Source of the DNA: Loxodes magnus
Lineage: Eukaryota; Ciliophora; Karyorelictea; Loxodida; Loxodidae
DNA: 64,000 nt
Direction of reading: 5' to 3'
Assembly: GCA_946699065.1 (NCBI GenBank)
Contig: CAMPDV010000252.1
Coordinates: forward strand, 248,001 to 312,000
Numbering within the stretch: position 1 is the stretch's first letter; each line of letters begins with the position of its first letter. Made by a program: the position numbers and the translations under genes. The notes below the pieces were generated by a model. It did no database searches and was not told the DNA's origin. It saw only the letters and a list, made by a program, of their open reading frames with translations. Below, piece after piece: positions 1-11,620 of the stretch.

Positions 1-758
1 ATAAAATTATTTGTTTATAAATATCAGAATATAAATGAAAAACTTAAAAAGTACATTTTATATTTAAAATTTAAATACAAAAATAATTATAAATTTCCAT
101 CTAATTTAATTTATTCAAATTAATTTACATATAAAAAGATACCTCGGAGATTCTTTTATTAAAAATCTTCATGAATATTTTTTATGAAAAAAGAAAAATA
201 AAATAAATGTAAATTGAATAGTAATATAAATTAAATAAAAATTTAAAACAAAAAGTTAAAAATAAATTAAAATGCTTAATTTAAAGTGATTTTTATAATT
301 TTTAAAAGAGTAATAAGTAATAATTAATTATAAACTTTTAGGAATGAACTTCAAAATGGAAGAATAGGCTAGATGTGATCACTTAATAGGCTCACTAGAT
401 TTTTAAATCGCTATATAAGTTTGAAAACTCATAATTTATTGTTCAACCACCTTAGTCTGTTTGAATTACATGTTAAGAACTAGAAGAAATTATGTAAGTG
501 GGTTCAAAACCTGCTCTTTGATCAACACTAAATATCAATCAGTATAATAAATTGAATTGTATAAATTTTTAGAGTTTTAAGGAGTTAAAATTCCTTTCTA
601 TTATAAATAAAAGAATAAGCAAATCTAATATTTTAAATAGGAATTAAAAAGATTAATACTATTAAAATTTTATAATTTATAGTTATTTTAGCGATAAATC
701 TATTATTTTTGAAGGTGAAAATAATAATAAATTAGCTGTAAAATTATTTTAAATATGA
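1..758. other. AT-rich flank, no supported gene
   Basis: No sustained frame is visible under either code. On the plus strand at 371-410 a short stretch reads R-C-D-H-L-I-G-S-L, which could be the decayed SDH box that ends an apurinic-type retrotransposon endonuclease, and a reverse transcriptase follows downstream. It is too short to claim. Confidence 0.3.
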
Positions 759-1730
759 TATCTAATTACTAAGCTTTATCTACTTTAGTATCCATATTAA
801 TTATTAGAGAAAATAGAGATTCTTTGTAAAAGTTCCAGTTAGTAAATTGAAGTTACTTTTTTTATTCATACTAAAGTATATTAAATTTAAGCCAAAACTG
901 GATTTAATAAAAAATAACGCTCAAATATGAAAAAATTTCAATAACCAATTGATAAATATTTGAACTAAGATTTAGATTAGAAAGATGTGATTTATATCTA
1001 TTTAAGCTAAAATAATATTTAATTATTCTATAAATAAAAAGGAAAATATATTCAAAGTTTTAGTATATATAAACTTTAAAAGTGGGTATTAGATATAAAG
1101 TAAGATAATTATTTGTAATAATCATTAAAAAAAGCAAACTAAGAATAATATAAGGATATTAAGAAAAATAATAATCATTTTAAAACATAATTTAAGAAAT
1201 AAAAGAACAAACTACTTGCTGCGTTAATAGACACGGAAAAATGTTTGATTATATTTCTCATTATTTATTATTTTAGTTATTAAAAAGGCTTAAATTACCT
1301 GAAGATCTAATAAACACTCTATAAAATTAATATAAAAAACTTAATTACATTTTATAATAGATAATCAAATAACAAGGAGAATAAAATATTAAAATGGAGT
1401 ATTTTAAGAAAGCTCAAGTAGTTCAATGCTAGCTATAATTTTCTACGGTATTATATTAAAACATTTCTAATAGTATAAAAACTAGGATATAAAATTAGTA
1501 AAATTTATCATTTAAGAAATGCCTGAGCGGATGATTTAATATTATTTTAGATACAGAATAGAAAATGTAGCAAATAATTAATGAAAGTTGCCAAGTCTTT
1601 ATTATAATTAAATTTAAATTTAAATTTAATGATAACAAAAGTGAAATTTTATAAATCTTAAAAGAGTAATAAGAAAGATAAAAATTTATTTACTTATAGG
1701 GAACTAAGAAATGTAATAAAATAAAGTTGA
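759..1730 (+). pseudogene. Decayed non-LTR-type reverse transcriptase
   Basis: With TAA/TAG as Gln this is a single frame from just after a TGA (756-758) to a TGA at 1728-1730, broken only by a TGA at 1524-1526. Residues LLAALIDTEK at 1212-1241 fit RT motif A (usually FIDxEKAFD). ADDLILF at 1527-1547 fits the catalytic [FY]ADD box, with the TGA exactly where the residue before ADD should be. The motif A to ADD spacing is about 100 codons, normal for LINE-type enzymes. After it an N-D-N-K-S-E stretch near 1630 and Y-K-Y-L-G near 1735 in other frames match the later lN-x-K-S-e and YLG boxes, so frameshifts follow the catalytic box. The enzyme would copy element RNA at a nicked target. The match is by motif only, and no endonuclease is demonstrable. 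It lies at the outer end of the left inverted-repeat arm. Confidence 0.6.
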
Positions 1731-3650
1731 TATAAATACTTGGGAAATTCATGAGGTAGCTTAATGTTCCGAGAACGAACTGTTACATATAAATTTTAAT
1801 GATTAAAATTTGAATAGATGGCCGCTTTCAGGTATTTAATTTCTATTATAATCTATAGAAGCAATACGACTATTATAGCAACCTAAAAAATAAAAATAAG
1901 ACAGATAATTTAAAATAACTATATGAATTAAGTTAAAAGAAAAATTGATAATATAGGAAAAATTTAATAAAAATGTTAAAATATTAATAAGTATAATTCA
2001 ATTAAATATAAGAAAGTAAAAATTAAAGCATACAACATTACAAAAAATTCCTTAATGATAAAATTAAAATAACATTTTTTAAGAACAAAATGGAGAGAAT
2101 AAAATGCAACAATTAGAAACATTAAAAAGGAATTAAAAAGCATAAATAATCTATAAGCAATATTTCTAAGCAAAAAAATTTCCAATAATTCATAAATACT
2201 TAAAAAGTAATCATAAATAAAAGATTTTAAAAAAATTTTTAAAGATTAAACTTAAATACTATACTTTAAAAATAATGTAAGCAATAGACACATTGTATAA
2301 AAAGTGACAATACGTATTTGTAAACGTGAAGGAATCTACAAGTATATAAATAATTTTTTTTGCTATCAAAATAACCATAAAATTTTAAAGCAAAGTCAAA
2401 AAATTTTTCCTTAAAATATAAAAAAGATTAGTCTTATTTTCTTAGTATAAATTAATAAAAAATTTAAGAATTACTAGAATATAATTAAATCTAATTAAAA
2501 AAAAAAAAAAAAATAAGGATGAATTAGATTGAATAACATTGGCTTGCTGAAATTGTATAAAGTTTAAAAATAATTTATAAATATTTTAAGAAAAAAAAGA
2601 AACACAAAAAATATTTAAGAAATTTAAAAACAACAACAATTTAAAAATTACACAAAGGTCGCAAAATAGAGCGATTGGTGATGATTAATAAACATTTCAA
2701 AGCTCTTAAGAAAATTTATTTTTTAATTTAATTTATTTTAATTTAAAGTAAATAGTCTACTGATATAGTTTTACAAATTTTTTAAATACTTCTTATCTAA
2801 AATGATAAAATTTTTATTTTAAATTTGCAGAAAAATTGTCAATTTTCTACAAAACTTATCTAAAATTAAATATCTAAAACTTTACTTTTCGTGCAAAAAA
2901 CAATATTTAATATAAATATCTATTTTGAAATCTTTTATTTATGACTTAAATTCCATAATTTTATAATTTGAAATTTTAAGCTCATTCTTGAAATTACTTT
3001 AAGAAAATTTATATAAATATAAATTAATTTAATTTTTTGTGTAAAATTGTTTCATAAATCGTAAATTAAAATAATAAACTATTATTTTTCTCATAAAAAT
3101 ATTAACTTATTTTTTAAATCTTAATATTTTCTTACTTTTACTCATTATTGATTTTAATTAATTAAAAGTGAAAATACTACGTTTTTGAGAATATTTTTTT
3201 AGCTTTATTTTAGTTTTTTTAATTATTCTTTTCACTATTTTATATTTTAAATTATTTAAAATTTGTTTAACTAAAATAAATTTTTTATATGAACTTTTAA
3301 AAAATAGAGTTATATTATAGGTAATTTAAGCATTAAATAAAAATTTTATTTTATTATTGTCCAAAATTTGTTAAATATTTTAGTTTTTCTTATAAGAAAA
3401 TAAAAATTTAATTAATGTTTGGCTTCACAGTTAATTTTTTAAAGTTGGAAATTAAAATTTTATTCGTTGTAATTTTTATTATCTCAAATATTTTGAAATT
3501 TTGAAAAAAAGAAAAATTCAACTGATAAGAATAGTAAAGTTAAAAACTTTACCACATCCCTATTAAAAAACAATATACCTTTTAAAAGTAAGCTATCATA
3601 ACTTGATAATAATTGAATTTCTTCGAAATCTGAAGTTAGAATATGGTAAA
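1731..3650. other. Arm sequence without genes
   Basis: Very AT-rich inverted-repeat sequence. A run of about 17 A lies at 2497-2513. The only standard-code ORF (1976-2185, minus) has no family features and matches decayed sequence in the other arm, so I leave it out. No frame here stands out under the ciliate code. Confidence 0.5.
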
Positions 3651-3659
3651 AAAAAGAGT

Positions 3660-4330
3660 GTGAAAATCCTTAAACAGAGCAGAATGAAGTTTTGACTCGA
3701 AGTTCTACTTTCATTCTTAAGTTTCTTCCATTTTATTCTTTCTCATTTTTAGAACTAAATTTTAAGTTCATAAGCTTAAGTTAGTTTCGACTTAAAGCTC
3801 TACTTTTATTGTTTCATTTGCTTAAGCTTTATACTATTCATTTTTAGAACTAGATCAAAGCTCTCATGCTGAAACGAGTTCCAATTCAATGTTCTGATTT
3901 CTTTTTTCAGCTTCATCCCAAATGAAATTAAAAAATAGATCAAAGCTTTAATAAGAATGAAGTTTCGACTTAAAGCTCTACCTTTATTGTTTCATTTGCT
4001 TAAGCTTTATACTATTCATTTTTAGAACTAGATCAAAGTTCTCAGCTTAATGAAGTCTTTATTCATAGTTCTACTTACAATCTTCAAGTTTCTTCAGTTT
4101 TTCTCTACTAAGTCCTCAGGAAAATGAATTTTTTCTCGAAGTTCTTCTCTTTCAGTTTCTTCAGTTTTATACCTACTAAAGGGAACTATATCAAAACTCT
4201 CAGCAGAAATGAGTTTTAACTCAAAGTTCTACTTACAACTTTTCAGGTTCTTCAGTTTTATCCCTAATCATTTCTAGAACATGATCAAAGCTCATGACCT
4301 GAATGAAGTTTTTACCTAAATTAAATTTTT
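3660..4330 (-). repeat. Degenerate tandem repeat, possibly coding
   Basis: About six imperfect units of roughly 85-100 bp, with a higher-order period of 178 bp (the same phrase begins at 3784 and 3962). Units share the phrases aaagttctac, agtttcttcagtttta and agaactagatcaaag. On the minus strand with TAA/TAG as Gln the units read as a repeated peptide with the core E-S-F-D-[LIV]-V followed by a charged K-T-E-E-x-E-x-E-E-L stretch, broken by frameshifts. The right inverted-repeat arm lacks the block (its empty site is near 33.0 kb), so this is an insertion or local expansion in the left arm. Confidence 0.6.
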
Positions 4331-5172
4331 TTTCCTTTATAAAGATTTTTACGAACAAGCATTAGTTCTATGTTCTTATAATATAACATATTATTCACTT
4401 TTTTAGCCTTTTTTAATTTAAATAACTCGTAATTAAATTAAAAAATTATTCCTTCATAAATATACTATATCATTGCTCATTGCAGCCTGAAATGATTTAT
4501 CAAAGTTTTTCATTCATTAAAGCAAATAAATTTTGGAGTTGGCAAGACAAAATATATTAATTTCTTCGCAAGCCCATTTTAATAAAGGAAATAAAGCGAA
4601 TGAAACTTTTGAGGAAAAATGAAGTTAATTTCACCATCTCTAACTTGATTTATTAAAGAAATAGGGAGAAGAAAGAACTAGCTCCTTCTATTTATATTTA
4701 TATGATTAACTTACTTTAAAAGTAAAATTATAGTTTTTAAATATTTTATCTAATTAGAATTAGTTAGGCTTATTTTTACCTATGAAGAGTAATAATAATC
4801 TATTTGCATAGCTTTAAATTCTTTATTTTTTGATATATTTTTAATACAATTTATTGATTTTAACTTCAGTTATAATATACCTTTATCTATTTCTTTATTC
4901 AAAGTTATAAAGAACACATAAAAACATAAAATATGCCAATTAATTGAAAATCTATAATTTAAGAATTTTAAATAAAGTAAAATTAATAGTACTTAAATGC
5001 TTTTCATGTTGCTAAATAGGAAAATTACTATGATAGAACAAGTAAAAAATAAGAGAAGCAATATGATATGTGTCAAATGAATTTAGTGTTTAAAAATTAA
5101 GCAGAATAAATTGATTGATTGATAATATATTTTAAATTATCATAATGAAAAATATTTATTTATCTAATTCAG

Positions 5173-5967
5173 AAAAAACAATGGAGCAATCTATTTGCCT
5201 TTCCAAAAACCGATCTAAAAACGAAAAAAAAAGCGGCAAAACAATTATTGAAATAACATAAACTAGAAGAGAAATCAAGCTCTTCATCAGAAGGTAAAAT
5301 TATGATAGGAACATCTCAGAAGAATCCAGGTAAGATTGAAGAGAAATCAGAATTCTTTTTATAGCACGACTAAATGAAAAAAAATCTCTGGGTATCAAGA
5401 AATAGTTTATAACAAAGGAGAAAAAAGCAGGGAATTAAGAATTTCATAGATGATCAAAATCATGAATTTTTATAATTTGACGTCAGTTAATCCAGAATAA
5501 TTTAGTAACGGAATAATAATTATATTAATAGTCTCAAACGAATCTTAAACAAAACCATGACATGATCATTGAAAAGGAATTTATTTGAAAAAATGTTCAA
5601 GAAAAACAGAAAGATGAAAAGATTGACCAAGAATAAATAAAATGAATAAATCAGCTTGAAAAAAAGTATTTTTGAAAAAACCTTTGAAAATATAAATCAA
5701 ACAATGTTGGTATTGCAAATATAGCTGACATTTATTGGAAACTTGTGGTGGGTGAAACTAACGTAACTAAAATAACAATTAAGAACATGAAGGACGCTCA
5801 ATAGACTCTATATTACTGAAACAGTAATTTATAAAATAAAATCATTTGCAGGAAACTCCGAATATTTTTAGTGGTTACATCCACGTTAAAAAAATGGCAG
5901 TAAGAAACTGACTGAGATTTCAGGTATTGCAAGACTTTTAAATTTTAAGTTCATTATTACTATTATT
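5173..5967 (+). mobile_element. ZK-B Gag-like element with decayed ORF
   Basis: A GC-richer island absent from the right arm (empty site near 32.07-32.10 kb). It opens with an A-run and an ATG at 5181, like the 37.9-kb copy, and ends in attattactattatt. With TAA/TAG as Gln a Ser/Lys/Gln-rich frame containing S-S-S-S-E-G-K follows after an early shift and closely matches the N-terminus of the 37.9-kb copy. At 5705-5746 the knuckle CWYCKYS*HLLETC keeps all four ligands, with TGA in place of the residue before His. Beyond it V-I-Y-K-I-K and V-V-T blocks match the post-knuckle domain. Several frames are needed, so the copy is a pseudogene. Possible diverged target duplication: tatttatctaattcag and tattaatttatttaag. 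Confidence 0.7.
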
Positions 5968-6448
5968 AATTTATTTAAGCCAAATTATGAATTGAAATAA
6001 ATACTATAAGAAATTAACTAAAAAATAAAAGAAAATAATATTTTTGATTTAAAAAGTAGTATCCATTTTTTCCTTTAATTAATATTTCAACAAATTTATT
6101 AAAATAGCAATTCCCTTTCTAATATAAAATGTAAAAATTATATTTCATTAAATTTTCAATTTTTTTCTACATACTAAGTAGACTTAATATTCATCCAATT
6201 AAAAATGTATTTTTTTATTTAGGCTTATTTAAAATAATTTAGACTGATAATATATTCTTATCTAATTTTTATTAATTTTATATATCTTTGAATTTACTTT
6301 TTAAGCTTTTTTATATAAATATAAAATTTTTATGTTTGATGAGCTAACTTTATTAGAAATTTAAATATTCTAAATAGCATATAGTAATAAGTCGATACTT
6401 TTATAACTAATTAAAAAATATTAAATTTATAACTTTTTTAATTAAACT

Positions 6449-6463
6449 ATTAATAGCTAACTA
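6449..6463 (+). repeat. Target-site duplication, left copy
   Basis: The 15-mer attaatagctaacta recurs at 7340-7354, bracketing the 6.46-7.34 kb unit. The right inverted-repeat arm near 31.60 kb carries the corresponding uninterrupted site. The first few bases of the right copy merge with the TAT run, so the exact length is uncertain by about 4 bp. Confidence 0.8.
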
Positions 6464-7345
<882 letters not shown>

Positions 7346-8059
7346 AGCTAACTAAATTATTTCTGATTAGTTATAAAAATAGTTAATAAATAATTTAAGA
7401 TTAAAATTGCTAATCAGTTTTAAGATCTTCATAAAAGGTTACATTATGCTTTTATAATTTATAGAGTTAAAAAGACTTATCGTTTAAAAAATTAAAAAAT
7501 GCAAATTTAATTTCTTTTTGCTTATTTTATTAATATTTGACAGTTTTTAGATTGATTACTAAGATTATTTATTTAAAATTTAATAGTTTAAATTTATTAA
7601 ATTAATACTAATTAAAATAGTTTAGCTTCTTTCTGGATAATAAAAATAGAATCTATAAATTTAACTTGTTGACTCAATTACGTAAGTGAGTGAATAATAA
7701 GTTTTTAGAGAATAAATGTATTTTGAATAAATTCGAATCCGCATTAGTAAAGACTTCAATATGCCTATGAATTCTAAAACAAATTATCTGATACAAATTT
7801 TAATAGGATGTAAGATAAAATCAATAATAATAAACTAATTTGTAATTATTTAATCGTTCAAAATATAAAATTTAATTTTTAACTTATTTAAGTGTTTAAA
7901 ATTAATAAAACTTTCCAATAAGCTATAGTAAAATAGTTTAAATATTTTTTTATGCAATGAAAACAAAATAATAAATTATATATTAGAAAGATATATTAAA
8001 AATATTAAAGTATTATTTAACTTTAAAATTTCTATTTAAAAGGTTAAATAATAGTAAGT

Positions 8060-8069
8060 TATTTTTAAG
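8060..8069 (+). repeat. Target-site duplication of the 8.4-kb unit
   Basis: tatttttaag occurs here and again at 8741-8750. The right arm near 29.85 kb reads straight through this site (as reverse complement) with a single copy, which dates the 8.07-8.74 kb insertion after the inverted duplication or to only one arm. Confidence 0.85.
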
Positions 8070-8740
8070 TTTAACTTTATATTTAAATTTAACTTAAATA
8101 TGTTCGTCTTCCAGCTTTACAAATTATAAAGTTTATCATACAACTTGGCGTTTCTAAATATTCTTGGTTCCTTTCTTAAGTCGAATTGCAGTCTTCTTTA
8201 TTTAGGGTCTTACATTGCGCTTTTTTCATTTTTCCTCCACAGCTTTCCGTCACTTGAAGGTATGAAAGTTGTCTTTTTCTTCCAAAAGTCGTTTCACAAT
8301 TTTTCTTGATTTATTTTTATTCACGACATTTTCTTCATAAGTGCTTCGTGCTGCAGTAGATGTAACACTTCTTTTTAATTTTCTTGGGTCTTGTTACTTT
8401 AATTTATTCTATATCAATTGGATCTTGTTGCTGATACTAGTGATTTTTTTCTTCCATTTTTTTTTCAATTCTTTCTAGTCTCTCGTCTAGCTTGACCCAG
8501 TTCTTTTCGTCTTGTTGTTGCAAAGTTCAGATGTCGTTTTCAAGCTCTTGGACTTATTCGAAGACGCCTGCCTGCCTTGACTATTCTACCAACCATGTGC
8601 ATCTCATCGTCTTCTCCATAACCAATGAGATCTTGTCTTATTTTGAACGTTTCTTCTTCAAGCTCTGTTATAGTCTTTATTAGTCTGAAGATTAGTTTAA
8701 GGGTCTAATTTTAGTCCATGCTGCAGATTTATTCTAAGCT
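8070..8740 (-). mobile_element. Gag-like element, zinc-knuckle pseudogene
   Basis: 671 bp between perfect 10-bp duplications. Minus-strand reading with TAA/TAG as Gln gives an acidic stretch E-L-E-E-E-T-F-K-I-R-Q-D, then in a second frame a heptad-like coiled coil (V-Q-E-L-E-N-D, then L-D-E-R-L-E-R-I-E-K-K-M). The knuckle at 8367-8326 reads CYIYCSTKHL*RKC: first Cys, His and last Cys in place, the second Cys shifted one residue, TGA two codons after His. A Cys-containing tail follows. The frame switch sits at the slippery repeat GGCAGGCAGGC near 8,570. There is no obvious TTA tail at the left end. Base composition is clearly higher in G+C than the flanks. Confidence 0.75.
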
Positions 8741-9125
8741 ATTTTTAAGTAATTAAAAAATTTATTCAGTTAATTATCTTAAGAATAAGTTAAATTTTCT
8801 TTTAATTTATTAAATAAAAAGCCAATTCAAAAATTTATTTTGATGGTCTATAAATTATAATAGCTAAAAGAATATAAAAGATATAGATATCTTAAAATTA
8901 AAACATTTAATATTTAAAATTATGACTATTAGATGATTTTATTAATAGATTTATTTTAAAATTTATAAATATTGCTAATTAATCTAAATAATACTAAGTA
9001 AGATATATTATAATTTTTCCTAAGGATTTTAATCTATATATTAATATATAACTTAGAGATCTTTTTAATTTAATTTAATTCAAAAAATTAGCTTTATCAT
9101 CAGAAAAGAATTAGCAAATAATATT

Positions 9126-9127
9126 AA

Positions 9128-9176
<49 letters not shown>
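9126..9176. repeat. Poly(A)/(AT)n microsatellite
   Basis: A run of 20 A followed by about 15 AT units, inside the left inverted-repeat arm. The right arm has only a short A-rich stretch at the matching place (about 29,440), so this is a local expansion. Confidence 0.95.
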
Positions 9177-9179
<3 letters not shown>

Positions 9180-9239
9180 ATTAACAATTCACATTAAAAA
9201 TCTCAATATCATTATTTTCTGATATGGAATCTCTTATAT

Positions 9240-10419
9240 TGAAAGTTATTGTTATATATTCTTTGGTTTTTAAGTTATTAGAGTTGTTTTGACTTAGAAT
9301 TTCTGAAATTTTATTTTCTTTTATCATCTACTTCGCCTATGACTCCTTCTTAAATTTTTATTAATTTAATAAAATGTATGTTAAAATTCATTATTTTTTA
9401 ACTATTTACTCTTAAATAACAGTTTTTTTTAGGTAAAATTTCTTTTTATTTATATAAATAATATGTTTTTTTGAGCTTTTTCTGTTTTTAAATGTTTATA
9501 AAATTTTAAGAGAGATATGAATAAACAATTTTTTATGCACTTAAATAATTTCAACTTTGTTTCCTCTGTTTTCCATTGTATGAGGATTGAATATAAAAGT
9601 TAAAAAGTATGTGATTTTTAAATACAAATTTGAGTTTAAATAAATTTAAGATTATACTGTGATTATTAATAGGATTCTTTTTTCTATAAATTTTTCCTAA
9701 ATTATTTAGTAAAGCTTTTCTTAATTCATCCTAAAACTTATTTAGTATTTTCTTTTTAAATATATAATTTTTGCAACTTTTATGTATTATTAATTTTAAT
9801 TTAAATATCTTTATCATATTTTGTAAAAGTAATTTCTATTATTTGCGTTAATAAAATTATATCTTTCTTTCTTTTTATTTAAATTTTATTTTCTTCTATT
9901 TGCATTCAATCAGATTTTTAACAATAACTTTTAAGTCTGTAGACTATTTCTCTTTATTACTTACTATTTATACGTTTCGACGTTCTATTTCTGAAACTGG
10001 ATATTAGATTGGCTATTCTGGCTTTATTGCAAGCTTCAAAATATATTTAAATTTGATTTCTTAAGAAAAAATCATGTAGTTATTTTTTTCTACTCGTTGA
10101 AGTATTCCTAAGTTTGTTGTACTTTTCTTTCAATGCTTGATCTCTTCTTACAAGCTTAATACTACTTCAAACATCTATTTAAAAGCAATTTTTCCAAAAT
10201 TAGCATTTCATTAATTTCAATCTTTAAATTATCTTGATTTAAATAAAAATTTTCTTTCGAATTAGAAATTAACATTCCATCAATGTGCTTTTGCTTATAT
10301 TTGTTTACATTTTTTGAATCCGAATTATTGGAGCTTGTGGAAGTTCTTTCCATATTTCTTAATAAATTTTTTTTATTATTTAATAACATTTTAGTAAAAC
10401 TTTTTTCCGTTAAAACCAA
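9240..10419 (-). pseudogene. Unidentified repeat-family ORF (copy 1)
   Basis: The first 115 codons (ATG at 10,419 to TGA at 10,072, TAA/TAG as Gln) are open: a Ser/Asn-rich start (M-V-L-T-E-K-S-F-T-K), then a Leu/Ile helical stretch and a Gln-rich basic end. Coding then continues in another frame with Y-F-E-A-C-N-K-A-R-I-A-N-L to about 9,900, and near 9,700 with R-K-A-L-L-N-N-L-G-K-I-Y. Both blocks recur in the 56.3-57.0 kb copy, which is the reason to call it a real protein family. I do not recognise the family. It lies just inside the inner end of the left inverted-repeat arm. Confidence 0.5.
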
Positions 10420-10654
10420 TTCTATAATAAATTAAACTGGAATTATAAATAGCACATTTTAGAATAATTTCAATTAGCAATTTAATCTTTTAACTTCAAA
10501 GATTTACTTAGCAAAATTATTTATTATAAAAATTAGAATAATTTTTTATTTATTGCTTAAAAGTATATAATGTTAGATAATTTTGCTTATAATCAAAAAT
10601 TATTAAATTTATTATAAATATTTAAAATAATAAAAAAACTTAAATAAAAAAAAT

Positions 10655-11620
10655 AAAATAGTTGAAGGTTTCAAGTCAGGCTTCTATACCACCTCTTCCT
10701 AAGCCAAAAAGGAAGGGAGGAAGCAAGAAACCAAGTCTTAATGATCTTAGCAATCTTCTCTATCACAACCTTAACCAAAACTGAACTAAAAACTTGGAAT
10801 CTAACAAAATGAACGAAAGCCAACATTGAAGAATATACACACGGAAACTCCAACCTCAAGCGAGAAACCGAGGAAACAGATGAAGTCTGTTCTCCACCAG
10901 GAGGTATCAGAGTTCAACCCTTCTGGCCAGATGAGCATGGAGTAGCTCATCAAAGTGATACTGAACCTCCAGGAAGTGGTCAAGAGATTGAAGAAGGACA
11001 ATGATATGCTAATGGTAAAGGTAGACCTAACAGAAGGTATTGAATCAAGACTTATGTCCTAGGAAAGAGACCTTAACACCTTTTGGAATATCTCACAAAG
11101 TCAGACTAACGAATCCTAAAAATAACTTTAGAAACAGACTGAACTGGATAATAGACTCGGAAAAGTAGAAGAGAAATTGTAAACTTTTAAGAAAGAATAA
11201 AGCGAAACTGGAGCTAAACAAATAGAAATCGAAGCCTAGAAAGAGGAAAAAAATCAAGGAAAATAATTCAAAATAAAAAAGAAATATTTCCGCTGTGGAA
11301 GCGTATGAAATTTTTATCGGAAGTGTTATAATTCTAATAGAAATAAAGAAATTATTGGATAAAAGAACAACAAAAGAAGAAAAAAGAAGAAGCAAGAATG
11401 AAAAGAATATATTGCAACCTGGATGGTTCAATATACAAGATCAAGATGGAACCATATAAAAGGAAGGAAAACCTGGAGAAACCCCAGTTCCCAATCTCGC
11501 TAAAATTGGACGTCCCAAACATTTATATTTAGCAGCAGGGAGCATGAATTGTTGTCCTCCTGACGGGGTTGGAAATCCCTAAAACGGAAAACTCCAAATT
11601 AATATTATTGTTATTTTTTT
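10655..11620 (+). mobile_element. ZK-A Gag-like element
   Basis: A GC-rich island homologous from end to end with the minus-strand unit at 29,969-30,964. Both begin with a short A-rich leader, then a frame reading G-F-Y-x-T-S-S-Q-A-K-K-E; here the start ATG has become ATA. It ends in attaatattattgttatt, the TTA-type tail. I find no clear target duplication. The 3' 500 bp also match the 21.93-22.39 kb copy closely. Confidence 0.8.
10829..11401 (+). pseudogene. ZK-A Gag-like protein, knuckle broken
   Basis: One frame from 10,829 carries a basic Ser/Pro segment, the coiled coil beginning M-S-M-E-Q-L-I-K-V-I-L-N-L-Q-E (10,931 on), a second charged coil and the knuckle YFRCGSV*NFYRKC at 11,285-11,326. 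The first Cys is Tyr, His is Asn, and a TGA stands before the His position. After that TGA the same frame runs on to a second TGA at 11,399-11,401, which overlaps an ATG at 11,398. From that ATG another frame encodes the conserved block Y-C-N-L-D-G-S-I-Y-K-I-K and stays open for about 45 codons. The 30.5-kb copy is nearly identical over the N-terminal coil. The protein would package element RNA. This copy is dead unless TGA is suppressed. Confidence 0.75.

Noticed and set aside
480..530. Phrase gtgggttcaaaacctgc resembling a tRNA T-arm
   Set aside because: Stem pairing is poor and no matching anticodon arm lies upstream.
11093..11431. Standard-code minus-strand ORF of 112 codons, similar to the plus-strand ORF at 22,104-22,403
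   Set aside because: Both are reverse-complement shadows of the ZK-A coil and knuckle frame. Their mutual similarity comes from homology of the elements, and their Phe/Leu-rich product mirrors Lys/Glu-rich codons on the true strand.
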